DNA of 64,000 nucleotides from Methylobacterium brachythecii (lineage in GTDB: Bacteria; Pseudomonadota; Alphaproteobacteria; Rhizobiales; Beijerinckiaceae): NCBI RefSeq assembly GCF_014196345.1, contig NZ_JACIDN010000004.1, forward strand, positions 372,001 to 436,000, given 5' to 3'. The translations under genes were made by a program, and so were the position numbers. A model generated the notes under the pieces. The model had not been told where the DNA came from. It saw only the letters and a program-made list of their open reading frames with translations, and made no database searches. Of this stretch, positions 55,396 to 64,000 are shown piece after piece (position 1 is the stretch's first letter; each line of letters opens with the position of its first letter).

Positions 55396-55568
55396 AGGCG
55401 GAGCCGCGGGAGACGCTCGTTCAACAATGGCTCCGCGAAAACGGGACGGATGATGAGCGGCCGGCTGCTCTGAGAATTGTGCTCGTCGGCGCAGCCAGAG
55501 GGGCGGCAATCGGTCTTGGGCTGATTGCGATCGGCGCCGCGTGTCTTTGGTTGAGATGGCTGCCCTAA
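55392..55568 (+). CDS. Small single-pass membrane protein (58 aa)
   Basis: A GTG start at 55392 gives a charged N-terminus (ETLVQQWLRENGTDDERPA) and a transmembrane helix (GAARGAAIGLGLIAIGAACLWLRW). No family is recognised. GTG 55371 in frame is an alternative start. Small membrane proteins of this kind are common but unverified. Confidence 0.4.
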   Translation: MKAEPRETLVQQWLRENGTDDERPAALRIVLVGAARGAAIGLGLIAIGAACLWLRWLP

Positions 55569-55687
55569 CTAACGGAGCAACTCCATGGGGAGCTGCCGTT
55601 ACGCCATCCGATCAGGCTGGCACCTGATGTGGCTTACCCGTCGATGCGGACACCGAACCCTCGAATCGACGGCTGTGCCCAGCGCTT

Positions 55688-56611
55688 TCAGCCGAGATCT
55701 TGCAGGAGCCGCGTGGCAATCATCGAGGCCGCCGTTCGATTCTCGACCCCGAGCTTGGCATAGACACCTTCGAGGTGTTTAGTGATCGTACGCGGGCTCA
55801 GCGTCAGAATCTCGCCGATATCGCGGCTCGACTTTCCCCGCGAAAGCCAGAACAGCACCTCGGCCTCGCGTGCGGTGATCGGCAGGCGCTCGCGCAGGAT
55901 CTCGACGCCCGCTGCGGCAGCGTCGCGCGACAAGCGCAACAGAACCTCGTTGCCGCTGCTTCCCACGAAGCTGATCGAATAGCGCACTCCGGAAGCGCTG
56001 GTCAGAGTGAAGGGCGCGGTCTTGCCGGTCTCGAGGCAATCCTGCACCCACGCGCGACCAGAGGTCGGCAAGCCACTCTCGGTTGCCCCGTCCGATCCGA
56101 GCGCGTTAAGCATCTGGGCCGCCTGCGGTGTGGACCAGAGCATTCGCCCGGCCGGATCGACTGCGAACAGGCTGCGCCCGGTTGTATCGAGCGCAGCGCG
56201 CAGGCTCTGCGCCGCCCGTGCGCCGGCGAGGTGGACCCGGATGCGCGCGAGGATCTCGTCTGGCGCGATGGGCTTGGTCACATAGTCGACGCCGCCCGCC
56301 CCCAGCCCCTGGACGATATGCTCGGTCTCGGCGAGCCCCGTCATGAAGATGATCGGTACGCTTGCGATCGCAGGCTTCGCCTTGAGCCGGCGGCAGGTCT
56401 CGAACCCGTCCATGCTCGGCATCACGGCGTCGAGCAGGATGACGTCGGGGGTAATCTCGTCGACGAGGGTGAGCGCGGCCTGACCCGACACCGCCACGAG
56501 GACGGTGGCTCCCGAGCGCTCGATCGCTTCGGTGAGGAAGCTCAGCGTATCCGGCGAGTCGTCCACGACGAGGACTGTGTCGCGCTGAACGGGATGCGTC
56601 GCCTCAGGCAT
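55688..56611 (-). CDS. Response regulator: REC, PAS-like, LuxR HTH
   Basis: This 307-residue regulator has an intact receiver (VLVVDDSPDTLSFLTEAI, phospho-Asp in VILLDAVMPSMDG, Lys in YVTKPIAP), a PAS-like middle (RSLFAVDPAGRMLWSTPQAAQML) and a C-terminal LuxR HTH (ITAREAEVLFWLSRGKSSRDIGEIL, TITKHLEGVYAKLGVENRTAA). Its start codon overlaps the last eight bases of the hybrid kinase gene, so it is the likely output partner. Confidence 0.93.
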   Translation of the reverse strand: MPEATHPVQRDTVLVVDDSPDTLSFLTEAIERSGATVLVAVSGQAALTLVDEITPDVILLDAVMPSMDGFETCRRLKAKPAIASVPIIFMTGLAETEHIVQGLGAGGVDYVTKPIAPDEILARIRVHLAGARAAQSLRAALDTTGRSLFAVDPAGRMLWSTPQAAQMLNALGSDGATESGLPTSGRAWVQDCLETGKTAPFTLTSASGVRYSISFVGSSGNEVLLRLSRDAAAAGVEILRERLPITAREAEVLFWLSRGKSSRDIGEILTLSPRTITKHLEGVYAKLGVENRTAASMIATRLLQDLG

Positions 56612-59600
56612 CGGCGGCTTCCTCGAGAACGCGCATGTAGGTCGGCAGGTCGTAGGCCGCGACGAGGCTCTGCAGGCGCGCGGCGAAAGCGGCCGCGTCC
56701 GCGTCCTCGCGGGTGATGTCGGCGAGCTTGGCTTCGATGGCCCGGACATGGCCGATGCGGCCGAGCCGTATCAGCTCCTCGACCGCCTGCCGGTCCGGCA
56801 GCGCAACGGGCGGTCTCGGTGCCTCCGACGGCGCGGCCGGCGCCGCTTCCATCCAGTCGAGATCGAGCAGCCGGGTGAGCTGATCGATGAAGTCGCGCAG
56901 ATCGAAGGGCTTGGCGATGATGGCGTCGTGGGGAGCATCTGCGCCGCGCGCGGGGCTGATCTCGTGGACGTTGGCGGACATCATGGCGATGCGCAGCGAA
57001 GGCGCGAGTGAGCGCAGTCGTTCGGCGACCACCCAACCGCTCATCCCGGGCATGGAGATGTCGAGGAGAACCAGGTCCGGCGGCTCCGAGCGGCACAGGG
57101 CGAGGCAGGCCGCTCCGTCCGACGCCTCGGCGACGTCGATCCCCAGGGGCTCCATGACGTCGCGCATCAGGACACGGTGGGCCTCGTCGTCGTCGACGAT
57201 CATCACCTTGCGCCGCCGCCCGGCATAGTTGCGCGCGGTCGCCTTCGAGACCGGCGATGCGGCGATGGCGGCGGATCCCGCGGCCGGCCGCGCGACCGAG
57301 GACAACATCAGGCGAACCTGGAAGCGCGTGCCCTTCCCGACCTCGCTCTCCACGGTGATCTCGCCGCCCATCACCTGCGCGAGCAGGTGGGCGATCGTGA
57401 GCCCGAGACCGGTGCCCGGCGTGTTGCGCGCGGCGGCGATCGACCCGCGTTCGAAAGGCTCGAAGATCCGTTGCAGATCGTTCGGATCGATGCCGAGCCC
57501 GGTGTCGCTGATCACGAAGACCATGACCTGGTTCCGGTACCTCAGGTCGAGTCCGACTTCGCCGGAGGGTGTGAACTTGATCGCATTTGAGAGGAGGTTG
57601 AGCAGGATCTGCCGCAACCGCTTCTCGTCGGTGGCGACGACGGCGGGAAGACTCTCCGGCCGGGTAAACCGGAAAGCGAGCCCTGCAGCCTCGGCCTGAA
57701 GCCGCACCATGTCCACGATCTGGTCGAGAAAGTCGGCGAGCCTGATCTCGTTGCGATAGACCTGCAGGCGGCCGGCTTCCATCCGCGAGATGTCGAGAAG
57801 CCCGTCGATCAGCCCCGACAGGTGCTGCGCGCTGCGCCGGATCACCTGGACCCCGCGCCGCCGCGGGGCTGGGATTTCCGGGTCGACCTCCAGGAGCTGG
57901 GCGTAGCCGAGAACGGCGTTCAAGGGCGTGCGGAGCTCGTGGCTGATGCCGACGACGTAGCGACTCTTGGCGAGGTTGGCGGCCTCTGCGGTCTCCTTGG
58001 CCTGCTGCAGCTTGGCGTCGGTGATCCTGTGGGCGGCGATTTCTCCTTCGTAGAGGGCAGTCTGGCGGGCTGTCTCCTCCTGCGCGACGCGGCGGCTCTC
58101 ATGCGCCAGGACGAACAGCCAGGCGACGACGCCGAGGATCACGATCAGGATGAAGAACACGCTCGTCAGCGCGGCCCGCAGGCTCTCCCTATGCTCCGGA
58201 TGGGCGGCGGCCGCGCCAGCATGGACGATGCCGAGGATCAGCCCGACCACGGTGACGAGGCACAGCATCAGCGCGAGGTAGCGGCCGAGCGGCGCGCCGA
58301 TCCAGGCGGCTGCACCGGCCGGAGCGACCCGGCCCAGCGCATCGCGGGCCTGTGCCTCCAGCCGCCCGTGCGGCTTGCACATGTCGCGGCAGCGGGCGTC
58401 GAGCGAGCAGCACAGCGAGCAGATCGGCCCCGAATAGGCCGGGCAGCGGGCCATGTCCTCGGCCTCGAACGGATGATCGCAGACGCGGCAGACGATCTCC
58501 GAAGTGGTCCACCCGGTCTCCGGCAGGCGGGCGAGATAGCGCCGGCCCCCGGTGGCCCAGGCGATGGCCGGGGCCGCGCCGAAGGCCACCGCCAGCGCCA
58601 GCATCGGCGCGAACGGCTGGACCATGGTCCCGAGCATACCCGCATGAGCCAGGCAGCCGGCCAGCAGCGACAGCGCCATCGCGCCCGCACCGACGGGGTT
58701 GATGGCGTAGAGATGCGCCCGCTTGAACTCGATTCCCGGCGGCGAGAGCCCGAGCGGCTTGTTCACGGCGAGATCGGCCGCGAGGGCGCCGACCCAGGCC
58801 GACACCACGCAGGCGTAGAGCGGCAGGGTGCTCTCGATGGTCCTGTCGATCCCGAGCTCCATCAGCAGGAGCGCGATCGCCACGTTGAAGACCAGCCAGA
58901 CTACGCGGCCCGGATGGCTGTGGGTGAGCCGCGAGAAGAAGTTCGACCAGGCGATCGAGCCCGCATAGGCGTTGGTCACGTTGATCTTCAGCTGCGAGAC
59001 CACCACGAACAGGCCGGTCAGGGCCAGCGCGACACCGGGCGAAGCGGAGACGTAGCCGAAGGCGACGGCGTACATCTGGGTCGGCTCGGCGGCACGGTCC
59101 GGCGGGACGCCGTGGTTCAGCGCCAGGACCGTCAGAAAGGCCCCGAGCAGGATCTTGAGCATGCCGGGCACGATCCAGCCCGCGCCGGCGAGGAGCACGG
59201 CGGTCCACCAGCGCCAGTCCCCTCGTCCGGCCGGCGGCGGCACGAACCGCAGGAAGTCCACTTGCTCCCCGACCTGGGCGAGAAGCGCCAGCAGGATGCC
59301 GGTCGCCAGGCCGAACAGCGCCGGATCGAAACCCGCACCCGCGCCGTGCGATCCGGGAAAGGTCAGCAGCGCGTCGAGCGACGGAGGTCCGGAGATTGCG
59401 ATGAAGACGAGGGGCAGCAGGTTGAGGCCGATCCAGATCGGCTGCGTCCAGAGCTGGAAGCGGCTGATCAGTCGGATCCCGTAGACGACGAGCGGGATGA
59501 CCGCGCCCGCGCTCACCACGTATCCGAGCCAGAGCGGCAGGCCGAAGCAGAGCTGCAGGGCGAGCGCCATGATCGCCGCCTCGATGGCGAAGAACAGGAA

Positions 59601-59975
59601 CGTGAAGCCCGCATAGATCAGCGAGGTGATCGTCGAGCCGAGATAGCCGAAGCCGGCCCCGCGCGTGAGCAGATCGATGTCCACGCCGTGGCGCGCCGCG
59701 TAGATCGAGATCGGCGCAGCGGTGACGAAGATGATCAGCCCGACGACGAGCACCGCGGCAAGGGTGTTCGTGAAACCGGTGGACAGAACCAGCGTGCCGC
59801 CGATCGCCTCCAGCGCCAGGAACGAGATCGAGCCGAGCGCCGTCTGCGCGATGCGAAACGGCGACCAGCGCCGCGCCGCCTTGGCGGTGAAGCGCAGCGC
59901 GTAATCTTCCAGCGTCTCGTCGGCGACGAACCGGTTGTAGGCGCGCCGGATCGGCAGGATCGGCCGGGTGTTCAC
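56604..59975 (-). CDS. NCS1-type transporter fused to hybrid sensor histidine kinase
   Basis: This 1123-residue protein (GTG start) has residues 1-480 as an NCS1 nucleobase/hydantoin transporter-like domain with about 12 helices (FVTAAPISIYAARHG, QLWTQPIWIGLNLLPLVFIAIS, SQLKINVTNAYAGSIAW). Residues 495-535 hold a Cys cluster (CRVCDHPFE ... ICSLCCSLDARCRDMCKPH). Helix 550-640 leads to an HK core: H-box GISHELRTPLNAVLGYAQLL near 679, GTGLGLTIAHLLAQVMGGE, then a REC with Asp in LVLLDISMPGMSG. The fusion suggests direct substrate sensing. It is divergent from urtA, so urea or a related compound is the inferred signal. Confidence 0.9.
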   Translation of the reverse strand: MNTRPILPIRRAYNRFVADETLEDYALRFTAKAARRWSPFRIAQTALGSISFLALEAIGGTLVLSTGFTNTLAAVLVVGLIIFVTAAPISIYAARHGVDIDLLTRGAGFGYLGSTITSLIYAGFTFLFFAIEAAIMALALQLCFGLPLWLGYVVSAGAVIPLVVYGIRLISRFQLWTQPIWIGLNLLPLVFIAISGPPSLDALLTFPGSHGAGAGFDPALFGLATGILLALLAQVGEQVDFLRFVPPPAGRGDWRWWTAVLLAGAGWIVPGMLKILLGAFLTVLALNHGVPPDRAAEPTQMYAVAFGYVSASPGVALALTGLFVVVSQLKINVTNAYAGSIAWSNFFSRLTHSHPGRVVWLVFNVAIALLLMELGIDRTIESTLPLYACVVSAWVGALAADLAVNKPLGLSPPGIEFKRAHLYAINPVGAGAMALSLLAGCLAHAGMLGTMVQPFAPMLALAVAFGAAPAIAWATGGRRYLARLPETGWTTSEIVCRVCDHPFEAEDMARCPAYSGPICSLCCSLDARCRDMCKPHGRLEAQARDALGRVAPAGAAAWIGAPLGRYLALMLCLVTVVGLILGIVHAGAAAAHPEHRESLRAALTSVFFILIVILGVVAWLFVLAHESRRVAQEETARQTALYEGEIAAHRITDAKLQQAKETAEAANLAKSRYVVGISHELRTPLNAVLGYAQLLEVDPEIPAPRRRGVQVIRRSAQHLSGLIDGLLDISRMEAGRLQVYRNEIRLADFLDQIVDMVRLQAEAAGLAFRFTRPESLPAVVATDEKRLRQILLNLLSNAIKFTPSGEVGLDLRYRNQVMVFVISDTGLGIDPNDLQRIFEPFERGSIAAARNTPGTGLGLTIAHLLAQVMGGEITVESEVGKGTRFQVRLMLSSVARPAAGSAAIAASPVSKATARNYAGRRRKVMIVDDDEAHRVLMRDVMEPLGIDVAEASDGAACLALCRSEPPDLVLLDISMPGMSGWVVAERLRSLAPSLRIAMMSANVHEISPARGADAPHDAIIAKPFDLRDFIDQLTRLLDLDWMEAAPAAPSEAPRPPVALPDRQAVEELIRLGRIGHVRAIEAKLADITREDADAAAFAARLQSLVAAYDLPTYMRVLEEAADA

Positions 59976-60301
59976 GCGCCCATCCCCCGGCGTGCCCGTG
60001 CAGCCGCGTGCGTCATCGGGATCGGTGGCGTGGGTCGAATGGACCGAGAGCGATCATGGATTCGGGATGTGCCGTGCCTGGGCCAGGACGAGCTTGCAAC
60101 GAGCGTGCCGGCCCGGCGCGCGCCTGACAATCCTTGTATCCAATCGTGTCGCGAGACGCACGGTATGAGGAGAGCGCAGCGCTCGACATACGCAAAACAG
60201 CGTATATGCCGCGGCGCAACATCGAGCCTAGCCTTGGTTCACTCGAGCACGGCCGCCGACTGGCAGAGCCAAGCCGATCCGAAGACAGGGGTTCAGGCAC
60301 G

Positions 60302-61561
60302 ATGGCGGACGAAACGGAGAAGGGCCTGGAATCGGCCCTGCGGCGCAGGCTTCTCATGGGCCTCGCGGGGCTTCCCGCACTGGCCGTCATGCCGCGGATG
60401 GCCTTCGCGGCGACTCCCCCGACCTCCGCCGTCAACACGACGGGCCTCGCGGTGACCGATACCGAGGTCACGGTCGGCATCCTGCACTCGGCGACCGGCA
60501 CGATGGCGATCTCGGAGACGGGTTCGATCCAGTCGGAGAAGCTGGCGATCGAGCAGATCAACGCCGCCGGCGGCGTGCTCGGCCGCAAGATCAAGGTGAT
60601 CCAGGAGGACGGCGCCTCCGACTGGCCGACCTTCGCCGAGAAGGCCAAGAAGCTCCTCGTCAACGATCACTGCGCGGCCGTGATGGGCTGCTGGACCTCG
60701 GCCTCGCGCAAGGCCGCGCTGCCGGTCTTCGAGCAATATAACGGCCTGCTGTACTATCCGACGTTCTACGAGGGTCTCGAGCAGTCCAAGAACGTCATCT
60801 ATACCGGCCAGGAGGCCACGCAGCAGATCCTCGCCTCCCTCGACTGGGTCCACAAGGAGAAGGGCGCCAAGAGCTTCTTCATGGTCGGGTCGGACTACAT
60901 CTGGCCGCGCACCTCGAACAAGATCGCCCGCAAGCACGTCGAGAACGTGCTCAAGGGTACGGTGTCGGGCGAGGAGTACTTCCCCCTCGGTCACACCCAG
61001 TTCAACTCGGTCATCAACAAGATCAAGCTCAAGAAGCCCGACGTGATCTGGGTCGACGTCGTCGGCGGCTCGAACGTCGCCTTCTACAAGCAGCTCAAGG
61101 CAGCCGGCATCGACCTGAACAAGCAGGTGCTCCTGACGATCTCGGTCACCGAGGACGAGATCGACGGCATCGGCGGCGAAAACATCGCCGGCGCCTATTC
61201 CTGCATGAAGTACTTCCAGTCCCTCAAGAACCCGAACAACGAAGCCTTCGTGCCCGCCTTCAAGAAGATGTGGGGCGAGAAGACCGTCATCGGTGACGTG
61301 ACGCAGGCGGCTTATCTCGGCCCGTTCCTGTGGAAGATGGCGGTCGAGAAGGCCGGCTCGTTCGACGTGGACAAGGTCGTCGCGGCCTCCCCCGGCATCG
61401 AGCTCAAGACGGCGCCGGAAGGCTACGTGAAGATCCACGAGAACCACCACCTCTGGTCGAAGACCCGCGTGGCGCGAGCCAAGCCCGACGGGCAGTTCGA
61501 GCTGGTCTACGAGAGCCCCGAGCTGATCGAGCCCAACCCCTTCCCGAAGGGCTACCAGTAG
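60302..61561 (+). CDS. urtA: Urea ABC transporter substrate-binding protein UrtA
   Basis: This protein has 419 residues from ATG 60302, with a twin-arginine-like signal (RRRLLMGLAGLPALA) and cleavage around AFAA. The mature part has VTVGILHSATGTMAISE, LAIEQINAAGGVLGRKIKVIQEDGASDWP, LLYYPTFYEGLEQS and ENHHLWSKTRVARA, which are UrtA-typical. It binds urea (or short amides) in the periplasm. An upstream frame to 60134 is not signal-like. It is divergent from the kinase gene. Confidence 0.92.
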   Translation: MADETEKGLESALRRRLLMGLAGLPALAVMPRMAFAATPPTSAVNTTGLAVTDTEVTVGILHSATGTMAISETGSIQSEKLAIEQINAAGGVLGRKIKVIQEDGASDWPTFAEKAKKLLVNDHCAAVMGCWTSASRKAALPVFEQYNGLLYYPTFYEGLEQSKNVIYTGQEATQQILASLDWVHKEKGAKSFFMVGSDYIWPRTSNKIARKHVENVLKGTVSGEEYFPLGHTQFNSVINKIKLKKPDVIWVDVVGGSNVAFYKQLKAAGIDLNKQVLLTISVTEDEIDGIGGENIAGAYSCMKYFQSLKNPNNEAFVPAFKKMWGEKTVIGDVTQAAYLGPFLWKMAVEKAGSFDVDKVVAASPGIELKTAPEGYVKIHENHHLWSKTRVARAKPDGQFELVYESPELIEPNPFPKGYQ

Positions 61562-61570
61562 CCGCCCTGC

Positions 61571-61598
61571 CGCCCCTCCCCCCTCGCGGGGAGGGGCG
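61571..61598 (+). terminator. GC-rich hairpin between urtA and urtB
   Basis: Perfect 11-base arms CGCCCCTCCCC (61571-61581) and GGGGAGGGGCG (61588-61598), ten bases after the urtA stop. No T-run follows, so partial termination favouring urtA expression is a reasonable inference. Confidence 0.5.
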
Positions 61599-61657
61599 AT
61601 GACCCGTTTGGCCCCCATCTTGCTGCGTTGCCCGCAGTTTCCGCCGGAGCCCCCGTC

Positions 61658-62584
61658 ATGTTCGGTGAATATTCGCTCGGCGACCTCAGCTCGATCTTCG
61701 TGATGCAGGGCTTCGCGGGTCTGATCTTGTTCTCGGTCTACGTGCTGATGGCGCTCGGGCTGGCGATCATCTTCGGGCAGATGGGCGTCATCAACATGGC
61801 CCATGGCGAGTTCATGATCCTGGGCGCCTACGTCACCTATCTGTGCTCGACATTCTTTCAGAACCACCTGCCGGCGTTGTTCCCCATCTACTTCTTCCTC
61901 GCGATGATCCTCGCCTTCATGGCATCGGGCGCGTTGGGAATGCTGGTGGAATGGGCGCTGATCCGCCACCTCTACAAGCGCCCGCTGGACACGCTGCTCG
62001 CGACCTGGGGCCTGTCGCTGATGCTGCAGCAGGCCTACCGGTCGATCTTCGGTGCGCGCGAGGTCGGCGTCGAGCTGCCGTCCTGGCTGATCGGTTCAGT
62101 TCAGGTCACCGATTCCATCGAGATCCCGATCAACGGCTTGTTCGTCATGGCCGTGACGGTGCTGATCACCGTCGGCGTGGCCGTGCTGATCTTTCGATCG
62201 CGCTTCGGTCAACAGGTTCGTGCAGTGATGGCGAACCGGCCCATGGCGGGCGCGGTCGGCATCGATAGCGAGAAGGTCGATCGCTACACGTTCGGCCTCG
62301 GCTGCGGCATCGCCGGTGTCGCGGGCTCCGCCTTCACGATGATCGGCTCGACGGGGCCGACCTCGGGTCAGCTCTACATCGTCGATACCTTCCTGATCGT
62401 GGTGTTCGGTGGCGCGGCCAGCCTTCTCGGCACCATCGCTTCGGCCTTCTCGATCTCCCAGACCCAGTCGACGCTGGAGTTCTTCCTCTCCGGCTCGATG
62501 GCCAAGGTGCTCACCCTGCTCGCGGTGGTCGGCATCCTGATGCTGCGGCCGCAGGGCCTCTTCACCCTCAAGGTTCGGCGCTGA
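61658..62584 (+). CDS. urtB: Urea ABC transporter permease UrtB
   Basis: This 308-residue permease with about 8-9 helices has the UrtB-type motifs LGLAIIFGQMGVINMAHGEFMILGAY and RYTFGLGCGIAGVAGSAF. It belongs to the LivH/BraD family. ATG 61658 follows CCGGAG. urtC begins a few bases after its stop. Confidence 0.93.
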   Translation: MFGEYSLGDLSSIFVMQGFAGLILFSVYVLMALGLAIIFGQMGVINMAHGEFMILGAYVTYLCSTFFQNHLPALFPIYFFLAMILAFMASGALGMLVEWALIRHLYKRPLDTLLATWGLSLMLQQAYRSIFGAREVGVELPSWLIGSVQVTDSIEIPINGLFVMAVTVLITVGVAVLIFRSRFGQQVRAVMANRPMAGAVGIDSEKVDRYTFGLGCGIAGVAGSAFTMIGSTGPTSGQLYIVDTFLIVVFGGAASLLGTIASAFSISQTQSTLEFFLSGSMAKVLTLLAVVGILMLRPQGLFTLKVRR

Positions 62585-62594
62585 GGTCTTGATC

Positions 62595-63764
62595 ATGACG
62601 AACCCTATCCAGAGCCTGACGAAATCCGTGACCGTGAACGACAACCCGTTCATGAAGCCGATCGAGTGGCTCAGCCTCGCGCTCCTCGTCGTCGTGATCC
62701 TGGTCGTTCTGCCGGCGACCCTCGACGCCTTCAGGTTGAACCTGGTGGGCAAGTATCTCACCTACGCCTTCGTCGCGCTCGGCCTCGTGATCTGCTGGGG
62801 CTATGCCGGCATCCTGTCGCTCGGCCAGGGCTGCTTCTTCGGCCTCGGCGGTTACTGCATGGCGATGTATCTCAAGCTCGAAGCCTCGAGCATCGAGAAC
62901 ACCAAGATCCAGTCGACGCCGGGCATTCCCGACTTCATGGACTGGAACCAGATCACGTCGTTGCCGTGGTTCTGGAAGCCGTTCCAGAGCCTGCCGCTGA
63001 CGTTGATCCTCGTCATCGCCGTGCCCGTGCTGTTCGCCTTCGTGATCTCGTTCGCGATGTTCAAGCGTCGGGTCGGCGGCACCTATTTCGCCATCATCAC
63101 CCAGGCCATCGCCGCGATCCTGACGATCCTGATCGTCGGCCAGCAGGGCTATACCGGCGGCATCAACGGCATCACCGATCTTCGCACGCTGCACGGCTGG
63201 GACATCCGCACCGACAGCGCCCACAACATTCTCTACTTCGTCAATGGCGGCCTGCTGATCGGCTGCATCCTGATCGCCCAGTTCGTGAAGAAGTCGAAGC
63301 TCGGACGCATCCTGGTGGCCATGCGCGACAAGGAGGATCGGGTCCGCTTCTCCGGGTACTCGGTGGCCGGGTTCAAGGTCTTCGCCTTCTGCCTCGCCGC
63401 AGCCTTCGCCGCGATCGGCGGAGCGATGTTCACCCTGCAGGTCGGGTTCATGTCGCCGTCCTTCGTCGGCATCGTGCCCTCGATCGACATGGTGATCTAC
63501 GCGGCCGTCGGTGGGCGCATGTCACTGTTCGGCGCGATCTGGGGCACGCTGCTCGTCAACTGGGCCAAGACCAGCTTCTCGGAGAGTTTCCCCGACCTCT
63601 GGCTGTTCGGGCTCGGCGCACTGTTCATCCTGGTCGTGCTCGCCTTCCCGAACGGGCTCGCAGGGATCTGGCGCGAGCATCTCGAGCCACGCCTCACCCG
63701 CCGCGTGAAGGCGCTCCGTGCGCCGGCTCCGGCAATTATCCCCCAAAGCGCTCCGGCCGAGTGA
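62595..63764 (+). CDS. urtC: Urea ABC transporter permease UrtC
   Basis: This permease of about 389 residues has the LivM-type motif CWGYAGILSLGQGCFFGLGGY and RRVGGTYFAIITQAIAAILTIL, then IVPSIDMVIYAAVGGRMSLFGAIWGTLLVNW. It is larger than UrtB, as usual. TTG 62589 and ATG 62595 are alternatives; ATG is preferred. It precedes urtD by seven bases. Confidence 0.93.
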   Translation: MTNPIQSLTKSVTVNDNPFMKPIEWLSLALLVVVILVVLPATLDAFRLNLVGKYLTYAFVALGLVICWGYAGILSLGQGCFFGLGGYCMAMYLKLEASSIENTKIQSTPGIPDFMDWNQITSLPWFWKPFQSLPLTLILVIAVPVLFAFVISFAMFKRRVGGTYFAIITQAIAAILTILIVGQQGYTGGINGITDLRTLHGWDIRTDSAHNILYFVNGGLLIGCILIAQFVKKSKLGRILVAMRDKEDRVRFSGYSVAGFKVFAFCLAAAFAAIGGAMFTLQVGFMSPSFVGIVPSIDMVIYAAVGGRMSLFGAIWGTLLVNWAKTSFSESFPDLWLFGLGALFILVVLAFPNGLAGIWREHLEPRLTRRVKALRAPAPAIIPQSAPAE

Positions 63765-63771
63765 GAGATCC

Positions 63772-64000
63772 ATGAACGCCGCGCTTCTCCCCTCCAGCAT
63801 CATCGGCGCCAATCCTGACGCTCCCGAGTATCTGCTCGCGGTCGATGCGCTCACCGTCTCCTTCGACGGCTTCAAGGCGGTCAACGACGTCTCCTTCTAC
63901 GTCGATCCGAACGAGATCCGCGTCATCATCGGCCCGAACGGGGCCGGCAAGACCACGGTGCTCGACCTGATCTGCGGGCGCACCCGCGCCAGCGCCGGAT
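63772..64000 (+). CDS. urtD: Urea ABC transporter ATP-binding protein UrtD (partial)
   Basis: The first 76 codons are present. It starts MNAALLPSSIIG, then YLLAVDALTVSFDGFKAVND, and Walker A GPNGAGKTTVLDLICGRT. UrtD energises urea import together with UrtE. The gene continues past the window edge. Confidence 0.93.
   Translation, partial: MNAALLPSSIIGANPDAPEYLLAVDALTVSFDGFKAVNDVSFYVDPNEIRVIIGPNGAGKTTVLDLICGRTRASAG

Noticed and set aside
57822..60455. 877-codon open frame on the plus strand opposite the hybrid kinase
   Set aside because: It is Arg/Gln/Asp-rich with no domain, a typical shadow of a GC-rich gene on the other strand with strong transporter and kinase motifs.
60293..61969. 558-codon minus-strand frame over urtA
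   Set aside because: Composition is repetitive (Leu/Asp/Glu/His) and without motifs; urtA is well supported on the plus strand.

Overview
The window is GC-rich DNA from an alphaproteobacterium, most likely Methylobacterium/Methylorubrum or a close relative in the Hyphomicrobiales. The support is a CcrM-type GANTC adenine methyltransferase, an F0 ATP synthase operon that includes the b' subunit and is separate from F1, a polyhydroxyalkanoate granule-region protein, DUF721, DUF1192, DUF982 and DUF6894 proteins, and a urea ABC transporter. The genus is inferred from overall gene content and protein character, not from a marker gene.

Layout. (1) 1-17.6 kb is a conserved housekeeping region: partial uup (ABC-F), small proteins, an RlpA-like protein, ccrM and mutY (convergent), DUF1428, DUF721, a DsbA-like thioredoxin, the F0 operon atpI-atpB-atpE-atpF'-atpF, a saccharopine-dehydrogenase-like reductase, DUF1192, a YadG/YadH-type ABC exporter, a DUF982-like protein, an alkA-ada alkylation-repair pair, a histone-deacetylase-like hydrolase, and an elongator tRNA-Met(CAU). 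(2) 17.6-52.5 kb is a large exopolysaccharide (EPS) region of Wzx/Wzy type. It encodes nucleotide-sugar enzymes (UDP-glucose dehydrogenase, UDP-glucuronate decarboxylase, a GDP-mannose 3,5-epimerase-like protein, another epimerase and a DegT aminotransferase), a WbaP-type initiating transferase, a WecG/TagA and two GT4 glycosyltransferases, an FkbM methyltransferase, a Wzx flippase, a Wzy/ligase, a Wzc-like protein, an ExoF/Wza-like export protein, and regulators (AraC, two LuxR). Inside it sit two paralogous right-handed beta-helix proteins. One has an N-terminal export signal; the other lies beside its own type I secretion ABC and HlyD genes. Many intergenic stretches here are long and AT-richer than the core. 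(3) 52.5-55.6 kb is a gene-poor stretch with small hypothetical genes. (4) 55.7-64 kb holds a two-component pair, including a large fusion of an NCS1 transporter with a hybrid histidine kinase, divergent from urtABCD for urea uptake; urtD runs off the end.

How it fits together. UDP-Glc to UDP-GlcA (Ugd) to UDP-Xyl (UXS), and GDP-Man to GDP-L-Gal (GME-like), would supply unusual sugars. WbaP starts the undecaprenyl-linked unit, the glycosyltransferases and FkbM build and decorate it, Wzx flips it, Wzy polymerises it, and Wzc with the ExoF-like protein control length and export. The beta-helix proteins are candidate extracellular polysaccharide-binding or polysaccharide-modifying proteins. Most notable are the beta-helix paralogues with two apparent secretion routes, two LuxR regulators with degenerate receiver domains on either side of the export gene, a Wzc-like protein with degraded kinase motifs, an epimerase lacking the catalytic lysine, and the NCS1-histidine kinase fusion beside the urea transporter.
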